From Nakamurella lactea DSM 19367 (lineage in GTDB: Bacteria > Actinomycetota > Actinomycetes > Mycobacteriales > Nakamurellaceae), in contig NZ_AUFT01000007.1 in assembly GCF_000426645.1 (NCBI RefSeq), forward strand, positions 124,001 to 188,000: DNA of 64,000 nucleotides. Direction: 5' to 3'. The stretch's first letter is position 1. Each line of letters starts with the position of its first letter. The translations under genes were made by a program, and so were the position numbers. The notes beneath the pieces are model-generated. The model was not told the DNA's origin. It saw only the letters and a list, made by a program, of their open reading frames with translations, and did not search any database. Positions 8,377-17,348 of this stretch are shown piece after piece.

Positions 8377-9554
8377 CCTCCGACTTCCTGTCCGGCAAGG
8401 CGGCGATCGCCGGTATCGGTGCCACCGAGTTCTCCAAGGATTCCGGACGCAGCGAACTGCAACTGGCGATCGAGGCGGTCGGCGCCGCGCTGACCGACGC
8501 CGGTCTGACGCCGGCGGACGTGGACGGCTTGACCACGTTCACCATGGAAACCAATCCGGAGAACATGGTCGCCCGCAGCATGGGCATTCCGGAGCTGAAG
8601 TTCTTCTCCCGGATTCCGTATGGCGGTGGCGGTGCCTGCGCGCCGATCCAGCAGGCAGCGATGGCCGTCGCCACCGGCGTCGCGGATGTGGTGGTCGCCT
8701 ATCGCGCCTTCAACGAACGATCCGGGGTGCGATTCGGGCAGGGGCCGCCGCCGGCCAAGACGCAGGCGACCAGCGACAACGAATACCGGTCATGGGTCAA
8801 CCCGTACGGGCTGCTGACCCCAGCCCAGCAGACCGCGATGTTCGCCCGCAGATACATGCACGCCTATGGCGCGACCAGCGAGGACTACGGCCGGGTCGCC
8901 GTGCTGGCGCGCAAGCACGCTGCCAAGAATCCGCACGCCTGGTTCTACGGCAAACCGCTCACCCTGGCCGAACACCAGGCGTCCAGGTGGATCGCCGAGC
9001 CGCTGCACCTATTCGACTGCTGTCAGGAGACCGACGGCGGTCAGGCGATGGTGATCGTCAGTGCCGAACGGGCCAGGGATCTGCCGCAGCCCGCCGCCGT
9101 GATCACCGCTGCCGCACAGGGTCTGGGCCCCGACCAGTACCAGATGGTGAGCTACTACCGCGACGACCTGACCCGGATCCCCGAGGTCGAATTGTGCGCC
9201 AGGCAGCTGTGGGCGCAGTCCGGTCTCGGCCCGGGCGAGATGGATGCCGCGGTGCTGTACGACCACTTCACCCCGTACGTCCTCAACCAGCTGGAGGAGT
9301 ACGGGTTCTGCGGCCGCGGCGAAGCCAAGGACTTCATCGCGGACGGCAATCTCGAGCTCGACGGACGGCTGCCCACCAACACCCACGGTGGACAGATCGG
9401 CGAGGCCTACCTGCACGGCACCAACGGTGTCGCCGAAGGCGTCCGGTTGATCCGGGGCACCTCAACCAACCAGCCGAAGGGGGTGTCGAACGTCCTGGTG
9501 ACCGCAGGCGTCGGGGTACCGACCAGCGCCCTGATCCTTTCCACCGCACGCTGA
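8373..9554 (+). CDS. ltp2: Ltp2-like steroid side-chain aldolase (thiolase superfamily)
   Basis: Predicted retro-aldolase that releases propionyl-CoA (or a similar unit) from a 17-hydroxy acyl-CoA made by the hydratase. It has the SCP-X thiolase fold but no nucleophilic cysteine motif. Tyr296 (in VLYDHFTPYVL) and Tyr346 (in EAYLHG) are 50 residues apart, as are the active-site tyrosines described for Ltp2. The 393 residues are full length. Ltp2 needs the DUF35 domain of ChsH2, which this operon supplies. ATG 8373 overlaps the chsH1 stop. A paralogue of almost the same length is at 29739. Confidence 0.9.
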   Translation: MTSDFLSGKAAIAGIGATEFSKDSGRSELQLAIEAVGAALTDAGLTPADVDGLTTFTMETNPENMVARSMGIPELKFFSRIPYGGGGACAPIQQAAMAVATGVADVVVAYRAFNERSGVRFGQGPPPAKTQATSDNEYRSWVNPYGLLTPAQQTAMFARRYMHAYGATSEDYGRVAVLARKHAAKNPHAWFYGKPLTLAEHQASRWIAEPLHLFDCCQETDGGQAMVIVSAERARDLPQPAAVITAAAQGLGPDQYQMVSYYRDDLTRIPEVELCARQLWAQSGLGPGEMDAAVLYDHFTPYVLNQLEEYGFCGRGEAKDFIADGNLELDGRLPTNTHGGQIGEAYLHGTNGVAEGVRLIRGTSTNQPKGVSNVLVTAGVGVPTSALILSTAR

Positions 9555-9629
9555 CGAATACCGCAACTGCTGCACCACCACCGCGCTGCCTCCCGTGATC
9601 GGGGATCGGGCGACAGTGCATCCCTCACC

Positions 9630-9649
9630 CGGCCGACGCCCGTCGGCCG
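9630..9649 (+). terminator. Possible hairpin after the aldolase gene
   Basis: CGGCCGAC, a four-base loop and GTCGGCCG make a perfect 8-bp stem in the 144-base gap between the aldolase and the ABC binding-protein genes. No T-run follows, so termination is uncertain; it could also be a processing site. Confidence 0.35.
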
Positions 9650-9698
9650 AGTCGGCACTCACGGTCGGCAACACCGACCGCCTCCTCGAAGGATCGAC

Positions 9699-11360
9699 AT
9701 GACGATGAGTAGAAGAAGGGCCGGGCGCTACTGGCTGGCGTTCGTCGCGGCCGGCGCGCTGGCGCTCACCGCCTGCAGCGGCGGATCCAGCAACGACCCG
9801 ACCAGCGACCAGGCCGCGACCAGTTCGGCGGCCGCCGGGGCCGGCAGCCAGTCGTCAGCCGCGACCGGCAGCGCGAGCGGCTCGGCCGCCGCACCGGCTG
9901 CCGACGTCGACACCTCGGCGGTGCTGAAGTTCACCTCGGCCGGGCCGACCAGAAATCTCGATCCGGCCAAGCAGACCAGTTACGGCGGCTGGGGATACCT
10001 TGTCCTGGTCTACGACCGGCTGACCATGCTGGACGACAAGGACCAGGTGGTCCCGGGCCTGGCCACCGAATGGGCATTCGCCAAGGACGGCTCCTCGCTC
10101 GAGCTCACCCTCCGCAAGGACGTGAAGTTCCACGACGGCACCCCCTTCAACGCGGCCGCGGTCAAGGCGAACATCGAGCGGGGCCAGACCCTCGAGGACT
10201 CATCGCTGAAGGCGTCGTTGCAGAGCATCGCCAAGGTAGAGGTGGTCGACGACTACACGGTGAAGCTGGATCTGGCGAAGGGCAGCGGTGTATCGCTGCC
10301 GTCGGTGTTCGCCACCGACGCCGGAATGATGGTCAGCCCCAAGGCCATCGAGTCCGGCGCGAAGTTGGAGGACGGCAAGGTCGATGCCGGCTCCGGGCCG
10401 TACGTGGTGAGCGAGTACGTGGCGAACGAGAAGGTGACGCTCAAGCGCGCCGACTCGTACTGGGATCCGAATGTCGGCACCCTCGCCGGGATGGAACTGA
10501 CCCGCGTCCCCGATGCCAGCACCCGGCTCAAGGGTGTGCAGACCGGGGAAACCGATCTGTCGTTGGTCAGCTCCGCGAACGAAGTGGCGCAGGCCAAGCA
10601 GCTCGCCGACGCCGGCCAGATCAAGCAGAACCTGGTCACCTTCCGCAATGTGCTCGGCATCTACCTGCGTACCAACCAGGGTGACCTGGCCAAGCCGGAG
10701 ATCCGGCAGGCCATCGCCTATGCAGTCGACCCGAAAGCGGTCAATGCGCTGTTCTCCGGTACCTGCGCGCCGACCCGGCAGTTGGTTCCGGCGAACGACT
10801 GGTCGGCGATCCCGGACTACACCTACCCGTACGAGTTCGACGAGGCCAAGGCCAAGGAGTTGGTGCAGAAGGCAGGCGGCGGCAAGGTGACCGTGACCTT
10901 CGCGGCCGGGACGAACGCCGAGCAGCCGGCGAACGTGGTGCAGGCGGCGCTGACCAAGGTCGGCATCCAGGCCACCCTCAACCCGGTGCCGAACTCGGAG
11001 AACGAGCCGCGGTTCATCGCCGGGGACTTCGAGCTGATGGTCGCGACCTCCTGGAGCCCGAAGATCGATCCGGCACAGACGGTCGACACGTACCTGCTCG
11101 ACACCTACAAGCTGGCCAGCGATCCGTCGCTGATCAAGGCGGACGCGGCCAAGGCCGCGGACCCGACGTTGTCGCAGGAGCAGCGGGCACCCCTGTACCA
11201 GAACATCTGGAAGACCGCACTGGAGCAGAACTGGTACATCCCACTCTGCAACCAGACCAGCGCCACGATCTACAACGACAAGGTGCTCAACGCCGAAGCC
11301 ATTCCGTGGGCCAACATCGGCATCTGGGACCTGCGCAACATTGCGGTGAAGAAGGGCTGA
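9699..11360 (+). CDS. ABC transporter substrate-binding lipoprotein, family 5 (Dpp/Opp type)
   Basis: Extracytoplasmic receptor of an oligopeptide/dipeptide-type importer, although family 5 proteins bind many non-peptide ligands. The signal peptide has basic residues, a hydrophobic stretch and the lipobox LTAC with Cys near residue 26. A Ser/Ala/Gly linker follows, so it should be lipid-anchored. The body contains the family stretch LRKDVKFHDGTPFNA near residue 140. ATG 9699 has a GAAGG-type ribosome site just upstream; ATG 9705 is an alternative. The gene is followed by a strong hairpin and then the permease genes. The ligand is unknown; in this catabolic setting it may be an organic acid. 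Confidence 0.88.
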   Translation: MTMSRRRAGRYWLAFVAAGALALTACSGGSSNDPTSDQAATSSAAAGAGSQSSAATGSASGSAAAPAADVDTSAVLKFTSAGPTRNLDPAKQTSYGGWGYLVLVYDRLTMLDDKDQVVPGLATEWAFAKDGSSLELTLRKDVKFHDGTPFNAAAVKANIERGQTLEDSSLKASLQSIAKVEVVDDYTVKLDLAKGSGVSLPSVFATDAGMMVSPKAIESGAKLEDGKVDAGSGPYVVSEYVANEKVTLKRADSYWDPNVGTLAGMELTRVPDASTRLKGVQTGETDLSLVSSANEVAQAKQLADAGQIKQNLVTFRNVLGIYLRTNQGDLAKPEIRQAIAYAVDPKAVNALFSGTCAPTRQLVPANDWSAIPDYTYPYEFDEAKAKELVQKAGGGKVTVTFAAGTNAEQPANVVQAALTKVGIQATLNPVPNSENEPRFIAGDFELMVATSWSPKIDPAQTVDTYLLDTYKLASDPSLIKADAAKAADPTLSQEQRAPLYQNIWKTALEQNWYIPLCNQTSATIYNDKVLNAEAIPWANIGIWDLRNIAVKKG

Positions 11361-11373
11361 CCATCCGTTGACG

Positions 11374-11420
11374 GCGGTGCCGGTGATCAATCGCTGAGTG
11401 CGGCAGATCACCGGCACCGC
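11374..11420 (+). terminator. Strong hairpin between binding-protein and permease genes
   Basis: GCGGTGCCGGTGATC (11374-11388) and GATCACCGGCACCGC (11406-11420) pair perfectly over 15 bp around a 17-base loop, 14 bases after the binding-protein stop. No T-run follows. Such stems after binding-protein genes often stabilise the upstream message or partly terminate it, giving more receptor than permease. Confidence 0.65.
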
Positions 11421-11466
11421 TACCGATCCACCGCAATCGATCTACCCAGGGCGAAAGGACACCACC

Positions 11467-12408
11467 ATGCTCCGCTATGCGGGCCGACGACTGCTGGCGG
11501 CCATCCCGCTGCTGTTCGTCGTGCCGTTGCTGGTGTTCATCCTGATCGACCGCGCACCCGGCGACCAGGCGGTGGTACTGGCCGGCGAGAACCCGACGCC
11601 GGAGCGGATCGCATCCATCCGAGAACAACTCGGGCTGGACGACCCGCTGATCGTCCGGTACTTCGACTGGGTGGTGCACGCCATCCGCGGTGACCTCGGC
11701 ACCTCGTTGTTGTCGGACCAACGGGTGATCGATCTACTGCTGCGGCGAATGGCGACCACCATGTCGCTGGTTCTGGTCGCGATGGTGATGGCCGTGCTGG
11801 TGGGCGCCGTGCTGGCGATCCTGTCGGCAATGCGACCGGGTGGCTTCTTCGACCGGTTCATCAACTGGGCGGCCTCGGTGGCCATCGCCATCCCGGCCTT
11901 CTGGTTCGGGCTGGTCCTCGCCTCCCTGTTCGCGGTGACCTACCAGATCTTCCCGCCGTTCGGCTACCAGCCGATGTCCGAAGGATTCGGTACCTGGCTG
12001 TCGTACCTGGTGTTGCCCGGCATCGCCCTCGGCCTGTTGCCGGCCGCGGAGGTGGCGCTGCAGTTGCGGTCGGCTCTCGGCCAGGTGCTCAAGACCGACT
12101 ATGTCCTCAACGCAGAAGCAAAGGGGCTGTCCCGCCCGACGATCGTGATGAAACACGGCCTGAAGAACGCGGCCATCCCGGTCATCACCGTACTGGGGTT
12201 CCGGGTCGCCGAGGTGCTGGCCGGCTCGGTCACCATCGAGATCGTCTACAACATGCCGGGTTTGGGTCAGCTGGCAGTCGACAGCGTGCAGAATCGCGAC
12301 ATCCCGGTACTCCTCGGGTTCGTCCTGTTCTCGACGATCGTTGTGGTGCTGGTGAACCTGCTGGTCGACATCTCCTACGGCTACTTCAATCCGAAGGTGC
12401 GGTCATGA
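11467..12408 (+). CDS. dppB: ABC transporter permease, DppB type
   Basis: Inner-membrane permease of the Dpp/Opp family, 313 residues. It begins with a membrane segment after MLRYAGRRLLAAIPLL, has the periplasmic domain (about residues 25-90) typical of DppB, then five further hydrophobic segments. The cytoplasmic coupling loop EAKGLSRPTIVMKHGLKNA (the EAA loop) is near residue 217. ATG 11467 is preceded by GAAAGGA and matches the family start; the open frame upstream lies across the hairpin. The stop overlaps the next gene by ATGA. Confidence 0.9.
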   Translation: MLRYAGRRLLAAIPLLFVVPLLVFILIDRAPGDQAVVLAGENPTPERIASIREQLGLDDPLIVRYFDWVVHAIRGDLGTSLLSDQRVIDLLLRRMATTMSLVLVAMVMAVLVGAVLAILSAMRPGGFFDRFINWAASVAIAIPAFWFGLVLASLFAVTYQIFPPFGYQPMSEGFGTWLSYLVLPGIALGLLPAAEVALQLRSALGQVLKTDYVLNAEAKGLSRPTIVMKHGLKNAAIPVITVLGFRVAEVLAGSVTIEIVYNMPGLGQLAVDSVQNRDIPVLLGFVLFSTIVVVLVNLLVDISYGYFNPKVRS

Positions 12409-13340
12409 CCGAACAAGAGGTGGATCCGAGATTCCCCGACCCGGGCGACACTCCGGTCGGCGAAGTGCCGGGGCCCGACGCGGAACCGGAGCTGCCGACC
12501 CGACCCGGCATCTTGCGCAGCATCCTGCGCCGCAGGTCGACCGTGGTGGCGGCGGTCTTCATCCTGCTGCTGATCGTCGTCGCGCTCGCCGCCCCGCTGC
12601 TGGCGCCCTACGACCCGACCGAGCAGGACCTGCTGATCCGGTTACAGGGGCCCAGCGGCGCACACTGGCTCGGCACCGACGATTACGGCCGGGATGCGTT
12701 GAGCCGATTGATCTACGGGTCGCGGGTCTCGCTGTGGGCCGGTTTGCAGGCCACCGGCGTCGCGCTGATCCTCGGGCTGCCGCTGGGTGTGCTGGCCGGG
12801 TTCTACGGACGCTGGCTGAATGTGCTGCTCACCCGCATCATGGACGCGATGATGAGCACACCGTCGCTGGTGCTGGCCATCACCATCGTCGCGGTGCTCG
12901 GCGGCGGGATCACCAACGCGATGCTGGCCATCGGCCTGGTGATGACGCCGCGATTCTTCCGGGTCGCCCGCGCCGGCACCATGGACGTGCGCCACGAGAC
13001 CTACATCGAAGCGTCGATCGCCTTGGGCTGCAGCACCTGGCGCACCGCGGTCCGGCACATCCTGCCGAACGTGCTGCCGCCGATCGTGCTGGTGATCTCG
13101 GTGTCGCTGGGCACCGCGGTCTCCGCCGAAGCGAGCCTGAGCTTCCTCGGCCTCGGTGTGGTCGAACCGACGCCCAGCTGGGGTTCGATGCTGAAGACCG
13201 CCTCCTCGAACATGAGCCTCGCGCCGTACCTGGTGTGGCCGCCAGGAATCATGATCTTCCTGACGGTGCTGGCCTTCACCTACCTCGGTGACGGCGTGCG
13301 CCGGGCGTTGACCCGCAGCCGTTCCGGACGACAGGACTGA
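12405..13340 (+). CDS. dppC: ABC transporter permease, DppC type
   Basis: Second permease of the importer, 311 residues. An acidic, proline-rich N-terminal extension of about 40 residues precedes the first membrane helix. Then comes the DppC-specific LLAPYDPTEQDLLIRLQGPS region and the LGTDDYGRDALSRLIYGSRVS block. The EAA loop EASIALGCSTWRTAVRHILPN is near residue 204. It would form the heterodimeric channel with DppB. Only two bases separate it from the first ATPase gene. Confidence 0.9.
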   Translation: MTEQEVDPRFPDPGDTPVGEVPGPDAEPELPTRPGILRSILRRRSTVVAAVFILLLIVVALAAPLLAPYDPTEQDLLIRLQGPSGAHWLGTDDYGRDALSRLIYGSRVSLWAGLQATGVALILGLPLGVLAGFYGRWLNVLLTRIMDAMMSTPSLVLAITIVAVLGGGITNAMLAIGLVMTPRFFRVARAGTMDVRHETYIEASIALGCSTWRTAVRHILPNVLPPIVLVISVSLGTAVSAEASLSFLGLGVVEPTPSWGSMLKTASSNMSLAPYLVWPPGIMIFLTVLAFTYLGDGVRRALTRSRSGRQD

Positions 13341-13342
13341 CG

Positions 13343-14440
13343 ATGGACCTCGCCAAGAACCGCGACGTCGCCGCGTCGGACACGGTCCCCGCCACTGCGA
13401 AAGACTCTGCACCCGAAGCTGTCTCCGGCGCCGAGCGGCCGACACCACTGCTCGATGTGCGGGACGTGAGCGTCGAGTTCCCCACCGCGGGCCGGGACTG
13501 GGTGACCTCCGTGCAGAACGTGTCGTTCCAGCTGATGCCCGGTGAGTCGATGGCGCTGGTCGGCGAGTCGGGATCCGGCAAGACCGTCACTTCGCTGGCC
13601 GTCATGGGATTGACCGAAGCGACCGGTGGGCGGCTGTCCAGTGGCAGCGTCACCTTCGACGGCAACGAGCTGACCGGGCGGCCGGCCAAGGAGTGGCGCA
13701 AGGTGCGCGGTCCCGGGATGGGGATGATCTTCCAGCAGCCGATCCGCAGCCTGAATCCGGCGTACACGGTCGGCGATCAGATCGCCGAATCGGTCCGCAA
13801 ACACCTGGGTCTGTCCCGCCGGCAGGCCGAGGCCAAGTCGGTCGAGATGCTCGAGATGGTCCAGATCCCGCGGGCTGCCGAACGCGCCAAGGAGTACCCG
13901 CACGCCTTCAGCGGCGGGATGTGCCAGCGGGTGATGATCGCCATGGTGATGGCCTGCAACCCCCGCCTGCTGATCGCCGACGAGCCGACGACCGCGCTGG
14001 ACGTCACCGTGCAGGAGACGATCCTTGACCTGTTGCGCGACGTACAGCAGCAGACCGGCGTCGCACTGCTGTTCATCAGCCACGACCTGGCTGTTGTCGC
14101 CGAGATCTGCCAACGGGTGGCGGTGATGTATGCCGGTGAGGTGATCGAATCGGCGCCGGCGGTCGACCTGTTCTTCCGTCCACAGCATCCGTACTCCTCG
14201 GGGCTGCTGGCATCGATTCCGCGGCCGGGCCTGTCGGTCGACCGGCGGCTGCGGACGATCCCTGGCGGGATTCCGGCGCCGGGAACCTGGCCGGCCGGCT
14301 GCAGGTTCGCGCCGCGCTGCGAGTTCGCCCAGTCCGGGCGCTGCGACACGACGCATCCGCCGCTGGACGTGGTCTCCACCGGTGGGTTGTCGCGCTGCCT
14401 GCGGGCCGACGAGCTCGCTCTGGACGGAGTGGTGACGTGA
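13343..14440 (+). CDS. dppD: ABC transporter ATPase, DppD/OppD type
   Basis: Nucleotide-binding subunit energising the Dpp-type importer, 365 residues. It has an unusual acidic/Ala-rich N-terminal tail of about 30 residues, Walker A GESGSGKT near residue 73, a signature FSGGMCQRV near 190, and Walker B LLIADEPTTALD. The C-terminal region contains the OppD/DppD cysteine-bearing segment (CRFAPRCEFAQSGRC) that in relatives can hold an iron-sulfur cluster or structural metal. It pairs with DppF, encoded next. Confidence 0.9.
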   Translation: MDLAKNRDVAASDTVPATAKDSAPEAVSGAERPTPLLDVRDVSVEFPTAGRDWVTSVQNVSFQLMPGESMALVGESGSGKTVTSLAVMGLTEATGGRLSSGSVTFDGNELTGRPAKEWRKVRGPGMGMIFQQPIRSLNPAYTVGDQIAESVRKHLGLSRRQAEAKSVEMLEMVQIPRAAERAKEYPHAFSGGMCQRVMIAMVMACNPRLLIADEPTTALDVTVQETILDLLRDVQQQTGVALLFISHDLAVVAEICQRVAVMYAGEVIESAPAVDLFFRPQHPYSSGLLASIPRPGLSVDRRLRTIPGGIPAPGTWPAGCRFAPRCEFAQSGRCDTTHPPLDVVSTGGLSRCLRADELALDGVVT

Positions 14441-14465
14441 TGAACGAATGTCAGGAGGCGAACCA

Positions 14466-15299
14466 GTGAGTTTGCTGGAGGTCAAAGACGTCACCAAGTC
14501 GTTCTCGACCAAGCGGGATTTCCTGGGTCGACGGATCGGCTGGACCCATGCTGTCAAGGGTGTCAGCTTCACCCTGGACGCCGGCGAATGCCTTGCGGTG
14601 GTTGGGGAGTCGGGCGCCGGCAAGTCGACGGTCGGCCGGATCGCGCTGCGCCTGATCGAGCCGGATTCCGGCTCGATCACCTTCGACGGGGTCGACGTAC
14701 GTGCAGCCAGGGCCCAGGAGCTGCGCGCCTTGCGTCAGCGGATGCAGATGATCTTCCAGGACCCGCACAGCTCGCTCGACCCGAGGATGACGATCGGCGA
14801 CGCCGTCGCCGAACCGCTGCTGGTGCACACCGACCGGTCCCGCACCGAACGGGAGCGGCAGTCGGCGGCGTTGCTCGAGCGGGTGGGTCTGGGCTCGCGC
14901 TACCTGGGGCGGTACCCGGCGGAATTGTCCGGCGGGCAGCTGCAGCGGGTCGCCATCGCGCGGGCGCTGGCGCTCAATCCCGCCATGATCGTTTGTGACG
15001 AACCCGTTGCTGCGCTGGATGTCTCGGTCCGCGCGCAGGTCCTGAACCTGCTCCGCGAACTACAGGAGGACCTCGGCCTGGCCTACCTTTTCGTTTGTCA
15101 CGACCTGGCCCTGGTCGAGGTGATTGCTGACCGGGTGTTGGTGATGGCCGCCGGTGAGGTGGTCGAGGAAGGCACGGTCGAGCAGATCTTCGCCGCGCCG
15201 CAGCAGGAGTACACCCAGCGACTGCTGAGCGCGATCCCGGTGCCGTTGCCCCGGGATGCCATGGGCAATCGGATCACCAGTATCGGAGAGCGTGCCTGA
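14466..15299 (+). CDS. dppF: ABC transporter ATPase, DppF/OppF type
   Basis: Second nucleotide-binding subunit of the importer, 277 residues. Walker A GESGAGKST is near residue 50, the signature LSGGQLQRV near 155, and Walker B MIVCDEPVAALD follows. The C-terminal AAPQQEYTQRLLSAIP is typical of DppF. The start is GTG 14466, because AGGAGG (14453-14458) lies seven bases upstream. An in-frame ATG at 14448 would place that ribosome site inside the gene. The stop overlaps the MmgE/PrpD start. Confidence 0.88.
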   Translation: MSLLEVKDVTKSFSTKRDFLGRRIGWTHAVKGVSFTLDAGECLAVVGESGAGKSTVGRIALRLIEPDSGSITFDGVDVRAARAQELRALRQRMQMIFQDPHSSLDPRMTIGDAVAEPLLVHTDRSRTERERQSAALLERVGLGSRYLGRYPAELSGGQLQRVAIARALALNPAMIVCDEPVAALDVSVRAQVLNLLRELQEDLGLAYLFVCHDLALVEVIADRVLVMAAGEVVEEGTVEQIFAAPQQEYTQRLLSAIPVPLPRDAMGNRITSIGERA

Positions 15300-16789
15300 T
15301 GACCGAGACGTTGAACTCCACGGCCGGACGGCTCGCCGAATACGTCGTCGGCACCACGGACGCCGACCTGCCGACCGAGGTGGTCGACTACGGCAAGCTG
15401 GTGTTGCTCGACTCGCTGATCTGCGGGTTGGCCGCCGCGCACCTGCCGCGGAGCGGCACCGTGCAGCGGATGGCCCGCCGGTTCGGCGGACCGGCCGAAG
15501 CCACTGTGTTCGGCCTACCGGAGCGGGTCGCCTCGATCAACGCCGTGCACGCCAACGCCGAGATGATGAATGCACTGGACGCCGACGACACGTTCTTCAA
15601 CTCCGCCCACTTCGCGGTGTTCGGGGTGGCGGCTGCGCTGGCCGAGGGGGAGCGGCTGCGCGGCACCGGATCCGACCTGCTGCGCGCGAGCATTCTCGCC
15701 TTCGAGGTGAACGCCCGGTTGAACCTGTCGACCTCGTTGATGTTGTTCGACGGCGAGCAGTTCCAGTACTCACAGTTGTCCTCGCACGGGTACGCGGCCT
15801 TCGGTACCGCGGCCGCTGCCGCCGTGATGGGTGGGTTCGACGCGTCGACGTTGACCAACGCGTACGCGCTGGCCGGCTGGTTGGCGCCGACCGCGCGGAA
15901 CACCTTCACCGCCGAACGCAGTCGGTACAACTCGTTCAAGTACGGGCCGTACGGTGCCATCGGTCAGGCGGGGATGACGGCCGCCGCGATGGCGCAGGAG
16001 GGCTATGTCGGCGATCTGGACGTCCTCGATCGCGAGCCGGGCTTCATCAGGGCGCAGGGCTACCTCGGCACCGATCGCAGTGAGTTGACCGCCGGGCTGG
16101 GCGAAAAGTGGTGGATCCTGGACACTTCGCTCAAGCCTTATCCCACCTGCCGGTTCACCCATGCAGCGATGGACGCGGTCCGGAACTTTCCGGCCGAGAC
16201 CGGAGTGGCGCTGGACGAGATCGACTCGATCGAGATCCGGATGAGCCCGGCCGCCTACCGGCACGGCATGTTCCGGCACCCGGCGACGTCCATCGAACCC
16301 GGACCGTTGGCCCCGCTGAACGGCGCATTCAACATTCCGTACGCGCTGGCGATGATGTTGCAGGGCATCCCGCCCGGCCCCGGCTGGTACGACGAGCAAC
16401 GGCTGGTCGACCCGGCGACCTGGGCGATCGCCAGCCGGGTGACAACGGCGGAAGACCCGGTACTGCATGAGGAATGGAAGCGCGACCTGGCCGAGCACCC
16501 TGGTGGCCAGATCCGCCGCACCCGCGGTTCGCTGACCATCAGAGCGGCCGGGCGGGATCATCAGATCGAGACGGACTTCTGCCTGGGCGACCCCTGGGAC
16601 GACAGCACCCGGCCGACGGTGGAGTTCCTGCGGACCAAGTTCGCGACCTTCTGCGAGGGCATCGTGTCCGCGTCGGCGCAGCAACAGCTGCTCGATGCCG
16701 TCATCGACATCGAGCAGGTGACCGACATCGCGGCCGAGCTGACGCCGCTGCTGCAGACCCTGCCGCGGCGGGCCGACGATGCCCGCTGA
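15299..16789 (+). CDS. MmgE/PrpD family protein
   Basis: The 496-residue member of the 2-methylcitrate dehydratase/cis-aconitate decarboxylase fold. The N-terminal helical domain (about 1-270) holds the conserved HANAEMMNALDADDTFFNSAH region (ADDT near residue 96). The C-terminal lid domain starts near 280 with KPYPTCRFTHAAMDA. The family dehydrates or decarboxylates tricarboxylates, and many members have unknown acids as substrates. Here it could act on the propionyl-CoA-derived methylcitrate, or on the acid brought in by the adjacent importer; the sequence alone does not decide. It overlaps the transporter ATPase gene by one base and the next gene by 11 bases. Confidence 0.8.
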   Translation: MTETLNSTAGRLAEYVVGTTDADLPTEVVDYGKLVLLDSLICGLAAAHLPRSGTVQRMARRFGGPAEATVFGLPERVASINAVHANAEMMNALDADDTFFNSAHFAVFGVAAALAEGERLRGTGSDLLRASILAFEVNARLNLSTSLMLFDGEQFQYSQLSSHGYAAFGTAAAAAVMGGFDASTLTNAYALAGWLAPTARNTFTAERSRYNSFKYGPYGAIGQAGMTAAAMAQEGYVGDLDVLDREPGFIRAQGYLGTDRSELTAGLGEKWWILDTSLKPYPTCRFTHAAMDAVRNFPAETGVALDEIDSIEIRMSPAAYRHGMFRHPATSIEPGPLAPLNGAFNIPYALAMMLQGIPPGPGWYDEQRLVDPATWAIASRVTTAEDPVLHEEWKRDLAEHPGGQIRRTRGSLTIRAAGRDHQIETDFCLGDPWDDSTRPTVEFLRTKFATFCEGIVSASAQQQLLDAVIDIEQVTDIAAELTPLLQTLPRRADDAR

Positions 16790-17348
16790 CCGGGGGCCGC
16801 ACGGGTCGGCTGCCCCGCGCATCCCGGTCGAGACGGTGCGTTTCGCCTCCTACGGCCGACCGTGGCTGATCGTGCTGCGCGGGCCACGGGCGATGGCGTT
16901 CGATCGCTGGCTCGTGCGCCGGGCCGGGTTCTCCCTGGTGTCGCTGCAATACGCCTTGGCGGGCCGACACCGCTACAGTCCCACCTTGCTGCTGACCACC
17001 ATCGGCGCACGCAGCGGTGCACTTCGGCAGGCGGCGCTGCCCTATCTGGAGCGGGACGGCACGCTGATCCTGGTCGGGTCAAAGGGCGGCGGTCCGACCG
17101 ATCCGCAGTGGGTACGAAACCTGCGCCGGGACGGTCGCTGCTGGGTGCACATCGGACGCCGGCAGCTACCGGCGATCGGGCACATCGCCGACGAGCGGGA
17201 GCGCGCCGAACTGTACGACTTCGTCTGCCAGAACAAGCCGAATGTGCCGCACTACCAGCAACGGGCGGACACCTTCGGCCGGGCAATCCCGTTCGCCGTT
17301 CTGTCGATCCGCGCCGGTGCGGGCGCCAACGAGGCAGCGGATCGATGA
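16779..17348 (+). CDS. Deazaflavin (F420)-dependent nitroreductase-family protein (Ddn-like)
   Basis: The 189-residue split-barrel protein has the Ddn-family blocks SPTLLLTTIGARSGALRQ (residues 68-85), where the GARSG loop would hold the F420 phosphate, and GSKGGGPTDPQWVRNLRRDG near residue 105. Family members reduce enones, quinones or nitro compounds with reduced F420; mycobacterial relatives have been linked to quinone and steroid-ring reduction. The role here is inferred only from context. The start lies within the end of the MmgE/PrpD gene and the stop overlaps the next ligase, so it is part of the same operon. Confidence 0.8.
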   Translation: MPADRGPHGSAAPRIPVETVRFASYGRPWLIVLRGPRAMAFDRWLVRRAGFSLVSLQYALAGRHRYSPTLLLTTIGARSGALRQAALPYLERDGTLILVGSKGGGPTDPQWVRNLRRDGRCWVHIGRRQLPAIGHIADERERAELYDFVCQNKPNVPHYQQRADTFGRAIPFAVLSIRAGAGANEAADR

